Position numbers and translations under genes: made by a program. Below, one piece after another: positions 16,452 to 25,495 of a stretch of DNA of 64,000 nt; position 1 is the first letter of the stretch, and the number at the start of each line of letters is the position of its first letter. The notes below the pieces were generated by a model. It was not told where the DNA came from, made no database searches, and saw nothing but the letters and a program-made list of their open reading frames with translations. Source of the DNA: Thiomonas delicata (lineage in GTDB: Bacteria; Pseudomonadota; Gammaproteobacteria; Burkholderiales; Burkholderiaceae_C); the NCBI RefSeq assembly GCF_900088825.1, contig NZ_LT592170.1, positions 980,852 to 1,044,851 of the forward strand. Reading direction: 5' to 3'.

Positions 16452-16742
16452 ATGAAATTGCGTCCATTGCATGACCGCGTGATCGTCAAGCGCGTCGAAC
16501 AGGAAACCAAGACGGCATCCGGGATCTACATTCCCGACAATGCCGCCGAGAAACCCGACCAGGGCGAAGTGCTGGCCGTGGGTCCTGGCAAGCGCGATGA
16601 GAAGGGGCAACTCAGCCCGATGGCGGTGAAGGTCGGCGACCGCGTGCTGTTCGGCAAGTACGCTGGCCAGACCGTGAAGGTGGACGGCGACGAACTGATG
16701 GTGATGCGTGAAGACGACCTGATGGCCGTCATCGAGAAGTAA
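16452..16742 (+). CDS. groES: Co-chaperonin GroES
   Basis: A 96-residue GroES. The family start [18 protein letters not shown], the mobile loop region [18 protein letters not shown], and [16 protein letters not shown] are plain. It caps the GroEL cylinder as a heptamer during ATP-driven folding in the cytoplasm. ATG 16452 follows an AACAGGAGC ribosome site; the upstream in-frame ATG at 16395 is not homologous. The gene is first in a two-gene operon, 39 bases before groEL, with promoter and CIRCE upstream. Confidence 0.98.
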   Translation: MKLRPLHDRVIVKRVEQETKTASGIYIPDNAAEKPDQGEVLAVGPGKRDEKGQLSPMAVKVGDRVLFGKYAGQTVKVDGDELMVMREDDLMAVIEK

Positions 16743-18419
<1,677 letters not shown>

Positions 18420-18446
18420 GTCCACCCGCTCCGTCCTGGAGCGTGG

Positions 18447-18466
18447 CCCGCGCCTCGCGGCGCGGG
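18447..18466 (+). terminator. GC-rich hairpin after groEL
   Basis: CCCGCGCC, TCGC and GGCGCGGG make a perfect 8-bp stem 27 bases after the groEL stop. There is no T-run, so it may stabilise the transcript end or assist the true terminator just downstream. Confidence 0.5.
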
Positions 18467-18475
18467 TTGCATGAC

Positions 18476-18517
18476 AAGGGCCTGCAAACCTTCGGGTGTG
18501 CAGGCCCTTCGCTTTTT
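18476..18517 (+). terminator. Rho-independent terminator of groESL
   Basis: AAGGGCCTGCA pairs perfectly with TGCAGGCCCTT, with a further inner ACC/GGT stem around a TTCG loop, followed by CGCTTTTT. It closes the groESL operon. Confidence 0.9.
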
Positions 18518-18635
18518 GTGCGCCTTGGCCCGATCCTGGCATGGATGGCGGTGTATCGCGGATGGAACGGCGCGATTGGCAGATGGCGCACGACTACCTA
18601 ACATGCGTCACACCCGATTGACTTGGAGTCCCGCG

Positions 18636-19733
18636 ATGGCACGTTTTTGCACGCAGTGCGGCACGCCCAACAAGGACGAGGCCGGATTCTGCATCGGCTG
18701 CGGCATGCAGATGGCCGGGCAGCGTCTCGCAGCGGCTGCGCAGCAAGTTGGACATGAGGCCGCTGCGACTGCTGCGCCCGTCACGGCGCGGCCTGCCGAA
18801 AGCGGTGAATCCGGGGTTCGCGGCGGTCTTGACACGTCCGATGTCAGCAAGGCGCAGAGCCTGGCCGAGATCAAGTCGCGGATCGAAGCGGAGGACAGGG
18901 CGCGTGCCGCAGCCCTGGCCGCGGCGCAAATTCCATTGACGGTCCGGGACGCCGCGAACCGCGCGAAAGCCGCGCGCGCGGCGCGCAGAAGCGGCGCGGC
19001 AGGGATGGCGGCGGAAGCGGATTCGCCAGATGTGGGCTCGTCCTCGTACAACTGGGACAAGAGCGCGCGCAAGGACGGCTTCCTGCCGCGAGCTGCCGCC
19101 GCATTGGGGGCCGTGATGGCTCTTGCCGTGGCCATCGTGTGGTGGGGGCAGCAGCGCTCGGTGCAGAACATGGCTCGCGTGGCCAGCGCGCCCGCCGGTG
19201 GCGGGGCGGCTTCGGCAGCGAGGTCGGCGCCGGCCCCGGTGCATGAAGTCCAGACGGAGGCGAAAGCGGCCACCCCCATGTTGGAGCCCACCGCCCGGCC
19301 CAAGCCGTCGCATGCCGCGATCGCCGCCAAGCCGGCTTCCGCCTTGGCGCATGCGTCCCCAGCGGGCGTGGGCGCGCCGCATGCTGAACCGACCGCGCAA
19401 GCCGGTGTCGCGCATCGTCTCGGCGCCAAGGCGCAACCGCAAACCTTCGCCCCCGTGCCTGCGGCGCAGACCACGGCTGCGCCGCGGAGTCAGGCCTCGA
19501 GGCCGCTGCCAACGCGTGCGCAGGCGACCGACGCAGGAAGCATGCAGGCCACGGCGGTGCAGGCGCTGCGGCAGGCGCTGGCGGCATGCCAGGGCAAGGA
19601 CAATTTCTTCACGCGGCAACTGTGTATCCAGGAAACGCGCTGGAAATACTGCGGCGGCCCGTCGGGCGCCGAGCCCCTTTGGGGCAAGATTCCCGAATGC
19701 CCGAGTGCAACCGCGCAGCACGCCAGCCCTTGA
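18636..19733 (+). CDS. Zinc-ribbon membrane protein of unknown function
   Basis: A 365-residue protein I do not recognise as a named family. The N terminus is a zinc ribbon with C5, C8, C19 and C22 (CTQCG ... CIGCG). An alanine-rich, charged region with probable coiled coil follows (about 68-120), then one membrane helix (about 153-170), then a long Ala/Pro-rich linker. The last 55 residues hold a compact cysteine motif (ACQGKDNFFTRQLCIQ, RWKYC, ECP) that looks like a small folded domain. The likely topology is cytoplasmic zinc ribbon with the cysteine domain in the periplasm. ATG 18636 has GGAG upstream; ATG 18603 is possible. The next gene also codes for a zinc-ribbon membrane protein. Confidence 0.75.
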   Translation: MARFCTQCGTPNKDEAGFCIGCGMQMAGQRLAAAAQQVGHEAAATAAPVTARPAESGESGVRGGLDTSDVSKAQSLAEIKSRIEAEDRARAAALAAAQIPLTVRDAANRAKAARAARRSGAAGMAAEADSPDVGSSSYNWDKSARKDGFLPRAAAALGAVMALAVAIVWWGQQRSVQNMARVASAPAGGGAASAARSAPAPVHEVQTEAKAATPMLEPTARPKPSHAAIAAKPASALAHASPAGVGAPHAEPTAQAGVAHRLGAKAQPQTFAPVPAAQTTAAPRSQASRPLPTRAQATDAGSMQATAVQALRQALAACQGKDNFFTRQLCIQETRWKYCGGPSGAEPLWGKIPECPSATAQHASP

Positions 19734-19795
19734 GCGCGGCCTGGCATGCGGCAACGTGGCTGCAGCCGCGGCCGTTTCGACAACCGAGGGAGAAC

Positions 19796-20953
19796 ATGAT
19801 GACCGTGAAGACCACCAACAACCTCAGCGTGTTGCTGCGCAGCTATGAGGCCTTGCACAACTGGCGCGCGCTGGTCATGCTCGCGGGCAGCGCCTTGCTG
19901 GCCGGCCTCGCCATGGCCGGGGGGAGCATCGCCGTGGAAAGCTCCGGAAGCTATGCGGTGATGGGACTCATGGGACTGCTGGCGTTCATCATCGCCCTTG
20001 TCGGCATGAACGCCAGCGGGCTGATGCTCGTCGACCAGGCCTACGACCAGACGGTGCGCGGTTTCGGCGCGGCATTCATGGGCGGGCTGCAGGCGGCGCT
20101 CTACGCCGTTGGCGCGCTCATCCTGCTGGGGTTGGGATTCGCGGCCATCGTGCTGGGCGTCTTTGTGCTCTCGCTGCTGGGGCGCATTCCTGGAATCGGC
20201 GGGTTTTTCGGCTTCATGCTCGCCGGACCCTCGGTGGTGCTCGTCGCCATGGCCTATGTCGTGTTGCTGTTTGCGGTGCCGCTGATGGTCGTGGCCATCT
20301 GGCATGGCGAAGGCCTGCTCGGCAGCCTGTCCCACGCCGCCGACATCGTGCTCAAGAAACCGTTGGAAGTGTTCATGCACGTCCTGGTTCTGGGCCTGCT
20401 CGTTTTTCCCGTGGCGGTCCTGATCTTCGGCCTGGTTTTCGGTGCGAGCATGCTGGTCGGAGGCATGTACGGCACGGGAGCCTTGAGCGGCGCCACGCTC
20501 GATGGCGGCGGCCATGGCCCCATGGGGATGTTCATGAATTCCATGGCCAGCTATGGCTTCGGCGGGGCCGGCATTTCGATCAGCCTCGTGCTGTTTCTGG
20601 CATGGTCGGTGGTCGGCTTGATCTACGTCCTGGGCATGATCTTCGTGTACCGCGCGGTGAGCGAAGGCGTGGAGTCCGAGGCGGCAGGCCTGGTGCGCGA
20701 GCGTTTGTCCCAACTCAGGCAGAAGATGGACGCGTACAAGCCGCGCGGCGGGGCCTCGGCTTCGGCGGCGGACGCCACGAACGCCGAATCGACCGTCGGA
20801 TCGGGCATGCCGGAGCGGGGCGAGTCCATGGACGCGGTGCAGGCTCCGGCTCCAGCCGCTGAGCCCCACGCCGCCGCGCGTTGTCCGGCGTGCGGGGCCG
20901 AGGTACGGTCGGGCGATGCGTTTTGCGGCAACTGCGGGCATCCGTTGCGCTAG
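19796..20953 (+). CDS. Polytopic membrane protein with C-terminal zinc ribbon, unknown function
   Basis: A 385-residue protein. It has about six hydrophobic helices between residues 25 and 300, with glycine-rich loops (GRIPGIGGFFGFMLAGPS and GATLDGGGHGPMGMFM), then a cytoplasmic linker and a zinc ribbon at the very end (C363, C366, C377, C380; CPACG ... CGNCG). The membrane part resembles uncharacterised bacterial multipass proteins rather than a known transporter. The start follows an unusually good GAGGGAG site. It lies 62 bases after the preceding zinc-ribbon gene, so the two probably form a unit. No function is assigned. Confidence 0.75.
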   Translation: MMTVKTTNNLSVLLRSYEALHNWRALVMLAGSALLAGLAMAGGSIAVESSGSYAVMGLMGLLAFIIALVGMNASGLMLVDQAYDQTVRGFGAAFMGGLQAALYAVGALILLGLGFAAIVLGVFVLSLLGRIPGIGGFFGFMLAGPSVVLVAMAYVVLLFAVPLMVVAIWHGEGLLGSLSHAADIVLKKPLEVFMHVLVLGLLVFPVAVLIFGLVFGASMLVGGMYGTGALSGATLDGGGHGPMGMFMNSMASYGFGGAGISISLVLFLAWSVVGLIYVLGMIFVYRAVSEGVESEAAGLVRERLSQLRQKMDAYKPRGGASASAADATNAESTVGSGMPERGESMDAVQAPAPAAEPHAAARCPACGAEVRSGDAFCGNCGHPLR

Positions 20954-21158
20954 GGCAGCCGGCGTTTACGCGACACCGCGGCCTTCGCGTCGCGGACCCA
21001 CCGTGCCGTGGATGTCTACGCATGGCCCCCAGGCCGCGCGGTTCATTCGCGATGGGCAGCTTTGTGTGGCGGATGGCGTTGCCGTGGTTGGCGTCGTTTC
21101 TTCGGCCTTGGCGTCACGGCGGCGAAGTCACCGGGAGTTCTGGACCGAGGCGTGCGGC

Positions 21159-23609
21159 ATGGTCGCTCAAGGCATGCGGCGCAACGCATTCCGGATACGC
21201 TTCGTCTTCATGGGCGACACCGCGTGGATTTCCTTTGTTTGGCGTTTCTTGCCGTGGGGGCTGGCCTTGGTCCTGGCGGGTCCCGCGCATGCGGCGGGCG
21301 CGGCGGCTTCGGGGCCGCCGGCGCCGAAGGCTTCGGCTCCGCTGCTGGATGTCGCCCCCGCGGTGCTGGGCGTGCCCAAGGCGGGGAAGCGTCTGTCCAT
21401 CGGCGATGGCGGCAAGGGCGGACGCACGTCGGAACCGGCCCAGCCCCCGACCGCGCCGCAGGCGGCCACCGGGCCCGCGCCGCGTATTTGCCTCGCCTTG
21501 TCGGGCGGAGGGGCGCGAGGGCTGGCGCATATCGGTGTGTTGATGGCGCTGCGCGCATTGCGCGTGCCCGTGGACTGCATTGCCGGGACCAGCATGGGGG
21601 CCATCGTCGGCGGTCTGTACGCAGCCGGCGTGCCGCTGGCCGTGTTGCGCCAGCAGGTCGGCGGGCTGGACTGGAAGGCGGTGTTCCGCGGCAGGCCGCC
21701 GCGCGAGGGGCTGGATTTCCAGCGCAAATCCGATGACGTGCGCATGCCGGGCGGCATCGAACTGGGGATCAACGACCACGGGCAGGTCAGCCTGCCGGAT
21801 GCGGCGGTGAACAGCACGGCGCTGGAAACGGTGCTCACCAATCTCACGCTGCAAACGCGTTCCGTGCATGACTTTGACGCGCTGCCCATCCCGTTTCGCG
21901 CGGTGGCGACGAATATGGTGAACGGCCGCAAGGTCGTGCTGGATCAGGGCGATCTGGCGACCGCGCTGCGCGCCAGCATGTCGGTGCCCGGGGTGTTCCC
22001 ACCGATCGAGGTCCAGGGCGCCCTGTTGGGGGATGGGGGGCTGGTGGACAACATGCCCATCGACGTGGCGCGCGCCATGGGGGCGCAGGCCGTCATCGCG
22101 GTGAACATCTCCACGCCGCTGTCCTCGCGCGAGGCGCTGGGCAGCATCGTGGGCGTGACCGGGCAGATGATCAACATTCTGATGGAGCAGAACGTCACGT
22201 CCCAGATCAAGACGCTCACTGCGGCGGACGTTCTGATCACGCCGGATCTGGGCAGCATCTCCTCGGTGGACTTCGACAAGGGCGAGCAGGCCCTGCGCGA
22301 CGGTTACGCCGCGACCATGGCCGCAGCCCCGCAACTCGAGCGTTACGCTCTGTCGGAGCAGGCCTATCGGGCGTGGCGCATTCGCGTGGATACGCACGCG
22401 CAGGAACTCGTGGCGGGCCTGGCCCAGCGACCGCTGGTGGCCGTACGCGTCGAAGGCTCGGCGTGGGCGCCGGGCGCAACGCTCGAGGCCAATCTCAGTC
22501 AGAAAGCGGGCCAGCCGCTGCGTTATGCCGATGTGCACCGCGATCTCGATTGGCTGGCCGGACTGGGCGATTTTTCCCGCGTGGACTACCGACTGGTGCG
22601 CGATGGCGAGGGCGATGCCCTGGACTATCGCGTCACCGACAAGCCCTGGGGGCCCAATTTCCTGCGTTTCGGCCTCGGACTGTCCACGGACTTGCGCAAC
22701 CAGACGCGCTTCGAATTGCAGCTCATCCAGCGCCGACCCTGGCTCAACAGCCTGGGCGGGGAGTGGCGCAATTTCGTGCAATTGGGGTGGGAGAATCGAT
22801 GGACGTCGGAGCTTTACCAGCCGCTGAACAGGGTCGATTCTGTTTTTCTCGCGCCTTATCTGGACCTGGATTCGCACCCCATCGACGTGTACGCGGGGAA
22901 TCAACCCATCGACCGCTACCGCCTCACCACCTCACGCGTCGGGCTCGACGTGGGGACGCCGGTGTCGGACTACGGGGAACTACGGCTCGGCTACAGCCTG
23001 GCGCAGATTTCGGCCAACACCATCTTGGGCGCATCCAACCTGAGCGGCAGCGTGCGCGAGGCGGGCATTCGGGCACTGGCGGTGTTCGACCGGCTGGATC
23101 ATGCCTATTTCCCGCGCGAGGGCTGGCGTGCGCGGCTGGAAACCTTCAGCGCCGATCGCCGCCTGGGCAGCGCGGCCAACTACGTGCGCCTGGATCTTTC
23201 GGGGCAGTACGACCACAGCTTCGGGCGCCAGACCCTGGAAGCGGCGGCGCACGTGGCCAGTTTTCGCGACATCTCCGGTACCGGATACAACTACTTCTCG
23301 CTCGGCGGATTCGATCAGCTTTCGGGTTTCCGCGAGGGGCAGATCATCGGCAACTATCTGGCCTACTTCCGGCTGGGGATGCGGACCGAACTCACCACCG
23401 CCGGCTTGTTCGGCGGCGCCACCTACGCCGGCATCAGTCTGGAGCGCGGCAACGCCTGGGCGCAGCGCGACCAGGCCAGCCTGAGGGATCTCCGATCGAG
23501 TCTGGCCCTCTATCTCGGTGCCGACACGCCGCTCGGGCCGGTGTACTTCGGCCTGGGCAAGGCGCCCGGGCAGACCGTGAACTTCTATCTCATGCTCGGG
23601 CGGCCCTGA
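21159..23609 (+). CDS. Patatin-like phospholipase with C-terminal outer-membrane barrel (PlpD-type, type Vd autotransporter)
   Basis: An 816-residue secreted protein with a single-chain layout like PlpD. After a basic n-region and hydrophobic stretch (FLPWGLALVLAGPAHA) comes a patatin domain: oxyanion loop SGGGARG, nucleophile Ser145 in GTSMG and Asp292 in GDGGLVDN, the Ser-Asp dyad. A POTRA-like section follows (LVAVRVEGSAWAPG onwards), then a BamA/TamA-like barrel ending in LMLGRP, with strands such as YNYFSLGGFDQLSGF. It should be a lipase anchored in the outer membrane. I use ATG 21159 (GAGG box); 21174 or 21210 are possible. The last residue is proline rather than the usual aromatic, though other bases of the last strand fit. 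Confidence 0.85.
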   Translation: MVAQGMRRNAFRIRFVFMGDTAWISFVWRFLPWGLALVLAGPAHAAGAAASGPPAPKASAPLLDVAPAVLGVPKAGKRLSIGDGGKGGRTSEPAQPPTAPQAATGPAPRICLALSGGGARGLAHIGVLMALRALRVPVDCIAGTSMGAIVGGLYAAGVPLAVLRQQVGGLDWKAVFRGRPPREGLDFQRKSDDVRMPGGIELGINDHGQVSLPDAAVNSTALETVLTNLTLQTRSVHDFDALPIPFRAVATNMVNGRKVVLDQGDLATALRASMSVPGVFPPIEVQGALLGDGGLVDNMPIDVARAMGAQAVIAVNISTPLSSREALGSIVGVTGQMINILMEQNVTSQIKTLTAADVLITPDLGSISSVDFDKGEQALRDGYAATMAAAPQLERYALSEQAYRAWRIRVDTHAQELVAGLAQRPLVAVRVEGSAWAPGATLEANLSQKAGQPLRYADVHRDLDWLAGLGDFSRVDYRLVRDGEGDALDYRVTDKPWGPNFLRFGLGLSTDLRNQTRFELQLIQRRPWLNSLGGEWRNFVQLGWENRWTSELYQPLNRVDSVFLAPYLDLDSHPIDVYAGNQPIDRYRLTTSRVGLDVGTPVSDYGELRLGYSLAQISANTILGASNLSGSVREAGIRALAVFDRLDHAYFPREGWRARLETFSADRRLGSAANYVRLDLSGQYDHSFGRQTLEAAAHVASFRDISGTGYNYFSLGGFDQLSGFREGQIIGNYLAYFRLGMRTELTTAGLFGGATYAGISLERGNAWAQRDQASLRDLRSSLALYLGADTPLGPVYFGLGKAPGQTVNFYLMLGRP

Positions 23610-23643
23610 ACACCCCGGCCGTGCAATGCGGCGCCCTCGCCAT

Positions 23644-24384
23644 TCACGGCGGACCGGAGGACTGCGGTGGTGCGGTGGAGAGGGGCGGCGCAGGTTCGGC
23701 CTCGGACACAGGCCGCAGCCACGCTTCGAGCAACTGACTGGCTTCCAGCAAGCCCTGGCGCTTGGTGGCCGAGAACAGCTGCACCGAGATCGGCGCCATC
23801 AGGCCGGCACGCGCGGCATTGCGCTGCAAGTCGTCGCGTACGGACTGGGCCTGCAAATGCTGTTGGCTGCGCGTGAGCTTGTCGGCCTTGGTCAGCAGCA
23901 CATGCACGGGCAGCGCGGCGGGCGAGGCGTAGCTCAGCAGCGTCCAGTCCAGCGGGGTCAGGCCGTGACGGCTGTCGGCGATCAACACCAGCCCGACGAG
24001 CTGCTGGCGTTGTGCCAGGTACTGGGCGATGAACCGCTCCCAGCGCTGCTTGGTGGCCAGCGGCACCGAGGCGTAGCCGTAGCCCGGCAGGTCGGCCAGG
24101 AGCCCGGCGGTGACGCCGCCAAGCCCGACGGTGAAAAGGTTGATGTGCTGGGTGCGCCCGGGAGTCTTGGACGAAAAGGCCAGGCGGCGCTGGCCGCACA
24201 GGACGTTGATGGCCGTCGATTTGCCGGCGTTGGACCGTCCGACGAAGGCAACTTCCGGCCAGGAGCTGGCCGGAAGTTGGTCGAACTGGGCAGCGGTGGT
24301 GAAAAAGCGGGCGGATTGCAGCAGTGGGCTGGTATCCGCATGCCCCTTGGCGCCTGGGGTGCTGGAATTCCCTATATTCGTCAT
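23644..24384 (-). CDS. engB: Ribosome biogenesis GTPase EngB (YsxC/YihA)
   Basis: A 246-residue GTPase. The P-loop is GRSNAGKST (residues 49-57), G2 is TPGRTQHINLF, G3 is LADLPGYGYA, G4 is LTKADKL and G5 is FSATKRQG, the set typical of EngB, which helps assemble the 50S subunit. The protein has a proline-rich C-terminal tail (EPAPPLSTAPPQSS). It is divergent from the cytochrome c4 gene with about 70 bases between starts, and convergent with the phospholipase gene. Confidence 0.96.
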   Translation of the reverse strand: MTNIGNSSTPGAKGHADTSPLLQSARFFTTAAQFDQLPASSWPEVAFVGRSNAGKSTAINVLCGQRRLAFSSKTPGRTQHINLFTVGLGGVTAGLLADLPGYGYASVPLATKQRWERFIAQYLAQRQQLVGLVLIADSRHGLTPLDWTLLSYASPAALPVHVLLTKADKLTRSQQHLQAQSVRDDLQRNAARAGLMAPISVQLFSATKRQGLLEASQLLEAWLRPVSEAEPAPPLSTAPPQSSGPP

Positions 24385-24454
24385 GACTTATACATCGTTA
24401 GCATGCGGCATCTTATTCCCCCAGTCACTCTCAACGCCGCCAGACGAGGAAGGT

Positions 24455-25165
24455 ATGCGCCCATTCATCGCCAAACAGCGTCGCCCACAGGGGCGCGTTC
24501 TTGCCGGATTCGCCACCCTGCTGTGCGTCGGGTTGGCCGGTGCGGCGCTGGCTGGCCAGGACACGGCGCAGCCCCCCGTGACGGTGGTCGTGTCGGCCAA
24601 GGCGCCCTCCGACGCCCAGATTGCGCAGGGCAAGCAACTGGCCAAAAGCTGCGCGGCATGCCATGGACTCGACGGCAATGCCACGAGCACCCAGTTTCCC
24701 AAGCTGGCGGCCCAACGTTCGGACTATCTGTATCGGGAACTCATGCGCTTCAAGCCGCAGGGTCCGTCCAAGAAACCCGAGCGCGTCAATCCCATCATGA
24801 ATGGCGTCGCCGCGACATTGTCCCAGCAGGACATGCGTGATCTGGCCGACTATTACAGCCGCCAGGCAATCAAGCCCGCAATCGCCACCAATCCCAAGCA
24901 GGCCGAAATCGGCGAGGCGATCTGGCGCGGCGGCATCGCCGACCGCAGGGTGGCGGCGTGCGCGGCCTGCCACGGGCCGGGCGGATTGGGCATGCCTACG
25001 CAGTATCCGCGGCTTGCCGGACAATGGGCGGGGTATATCGAGGCCCAACTCCATGCTTTCCGCAACGGCACGCGCGGCGACGGCACGCCGATGCACGATA
25101 TCGCCTCGCGCATGAGCGACCGCCAGATGCGCGATGTGTCGGATTTTGTTGCAGGTTTGCGTTGA
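24455..25165 (+). CDS. Dihaem cytochrome c4
   Basis: A 236-residue periplasmic cytochrome. A signal peptide (VLAGFATLLCVGLAGAALA) precedes two homologous class I domains, each with a CAACHG haem site (around residues 66 and 169) and later methionine ligands (VNPIMNGVA and GTPMHDIA). Such c4 cytochromes carry electrons between the bc1 complex and terminal oxidases. The ATG has a GAGGAAGG ribosome site. It lies upstream of the cytochrome c maturation genes resB and ccsA, as in many Burkholderiales, but a 330-base gap separates them. Confidence 0.92.
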   Translation: MRPFIAKQRRPQGRVLAGFATLLCVGLAGAALAGQDTAQPPVTVVVSAKAPSDAQIAQGKQLAKSCAACHGLDGNATSTQFPKLAAQRSDYLYRELMRFKPQGPSKKPERVNPIMNGVAATLSQQDMRDLADYYSRQAIKPAIATNPKQAEIGEAIWRGGIADRRVAACAACHGPGGLGMPTQYPRLAGQWAGYIEAQLHAFRNGTRGDGTPMHDIASRMSDRQMRDVSDFVAGLR

Positions 25166-25495
25166 ACGATTCGACGGACCTCGTCTCTATGCGAAGATGC
25201 AATTCCATCCATCACATGCGGGTACGGTAAGGCCCGGCCGGGCAGCCTTTGCTATAGTGCGGGGGCTGATGCGCCCGGACCAGGCGCCGAGCACTTGGCC
25301 ATACTATGGCCCGTATGCGAAGCGGAACGATGCGGCGCACGGAAGCAGTATGCAGCGAGGGTGTGCGGCGTGAAGGCATGCGGTGTCAAGCAGCACCAAG
25401 TCGGGCTGCCCCAAGCCCCATACGCCCGCCAGCGCGATGGCCAACGGCACGGCAGGCTCTGACCTGTCCTTTGCCGGCACCGGATCAAACTATTC
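25166..25495. other. Intergenic region between cytochrome c4 and resB
   Basis: No gene is seen in these 330 bases. AAGGC and GCCTT flank a GC-rich palindrome at about 25229-25249, a terminator-like hairpin without a proper T-run. Just after it is an extended -10 element. If that promoter is used, resB has a long leader of about 230 bases. Confidence 0.45.
25250..25258 (+). promoter_or_regulatory. Extended -10 promoter element upstream of resB
   Basis: TGCTATAGT is a TGn-extended -10 box. No matching -35 box is visible 17 bases upstream, where a GC palindrome lies. It would start transcription near 25265. Confidence 0.4.
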
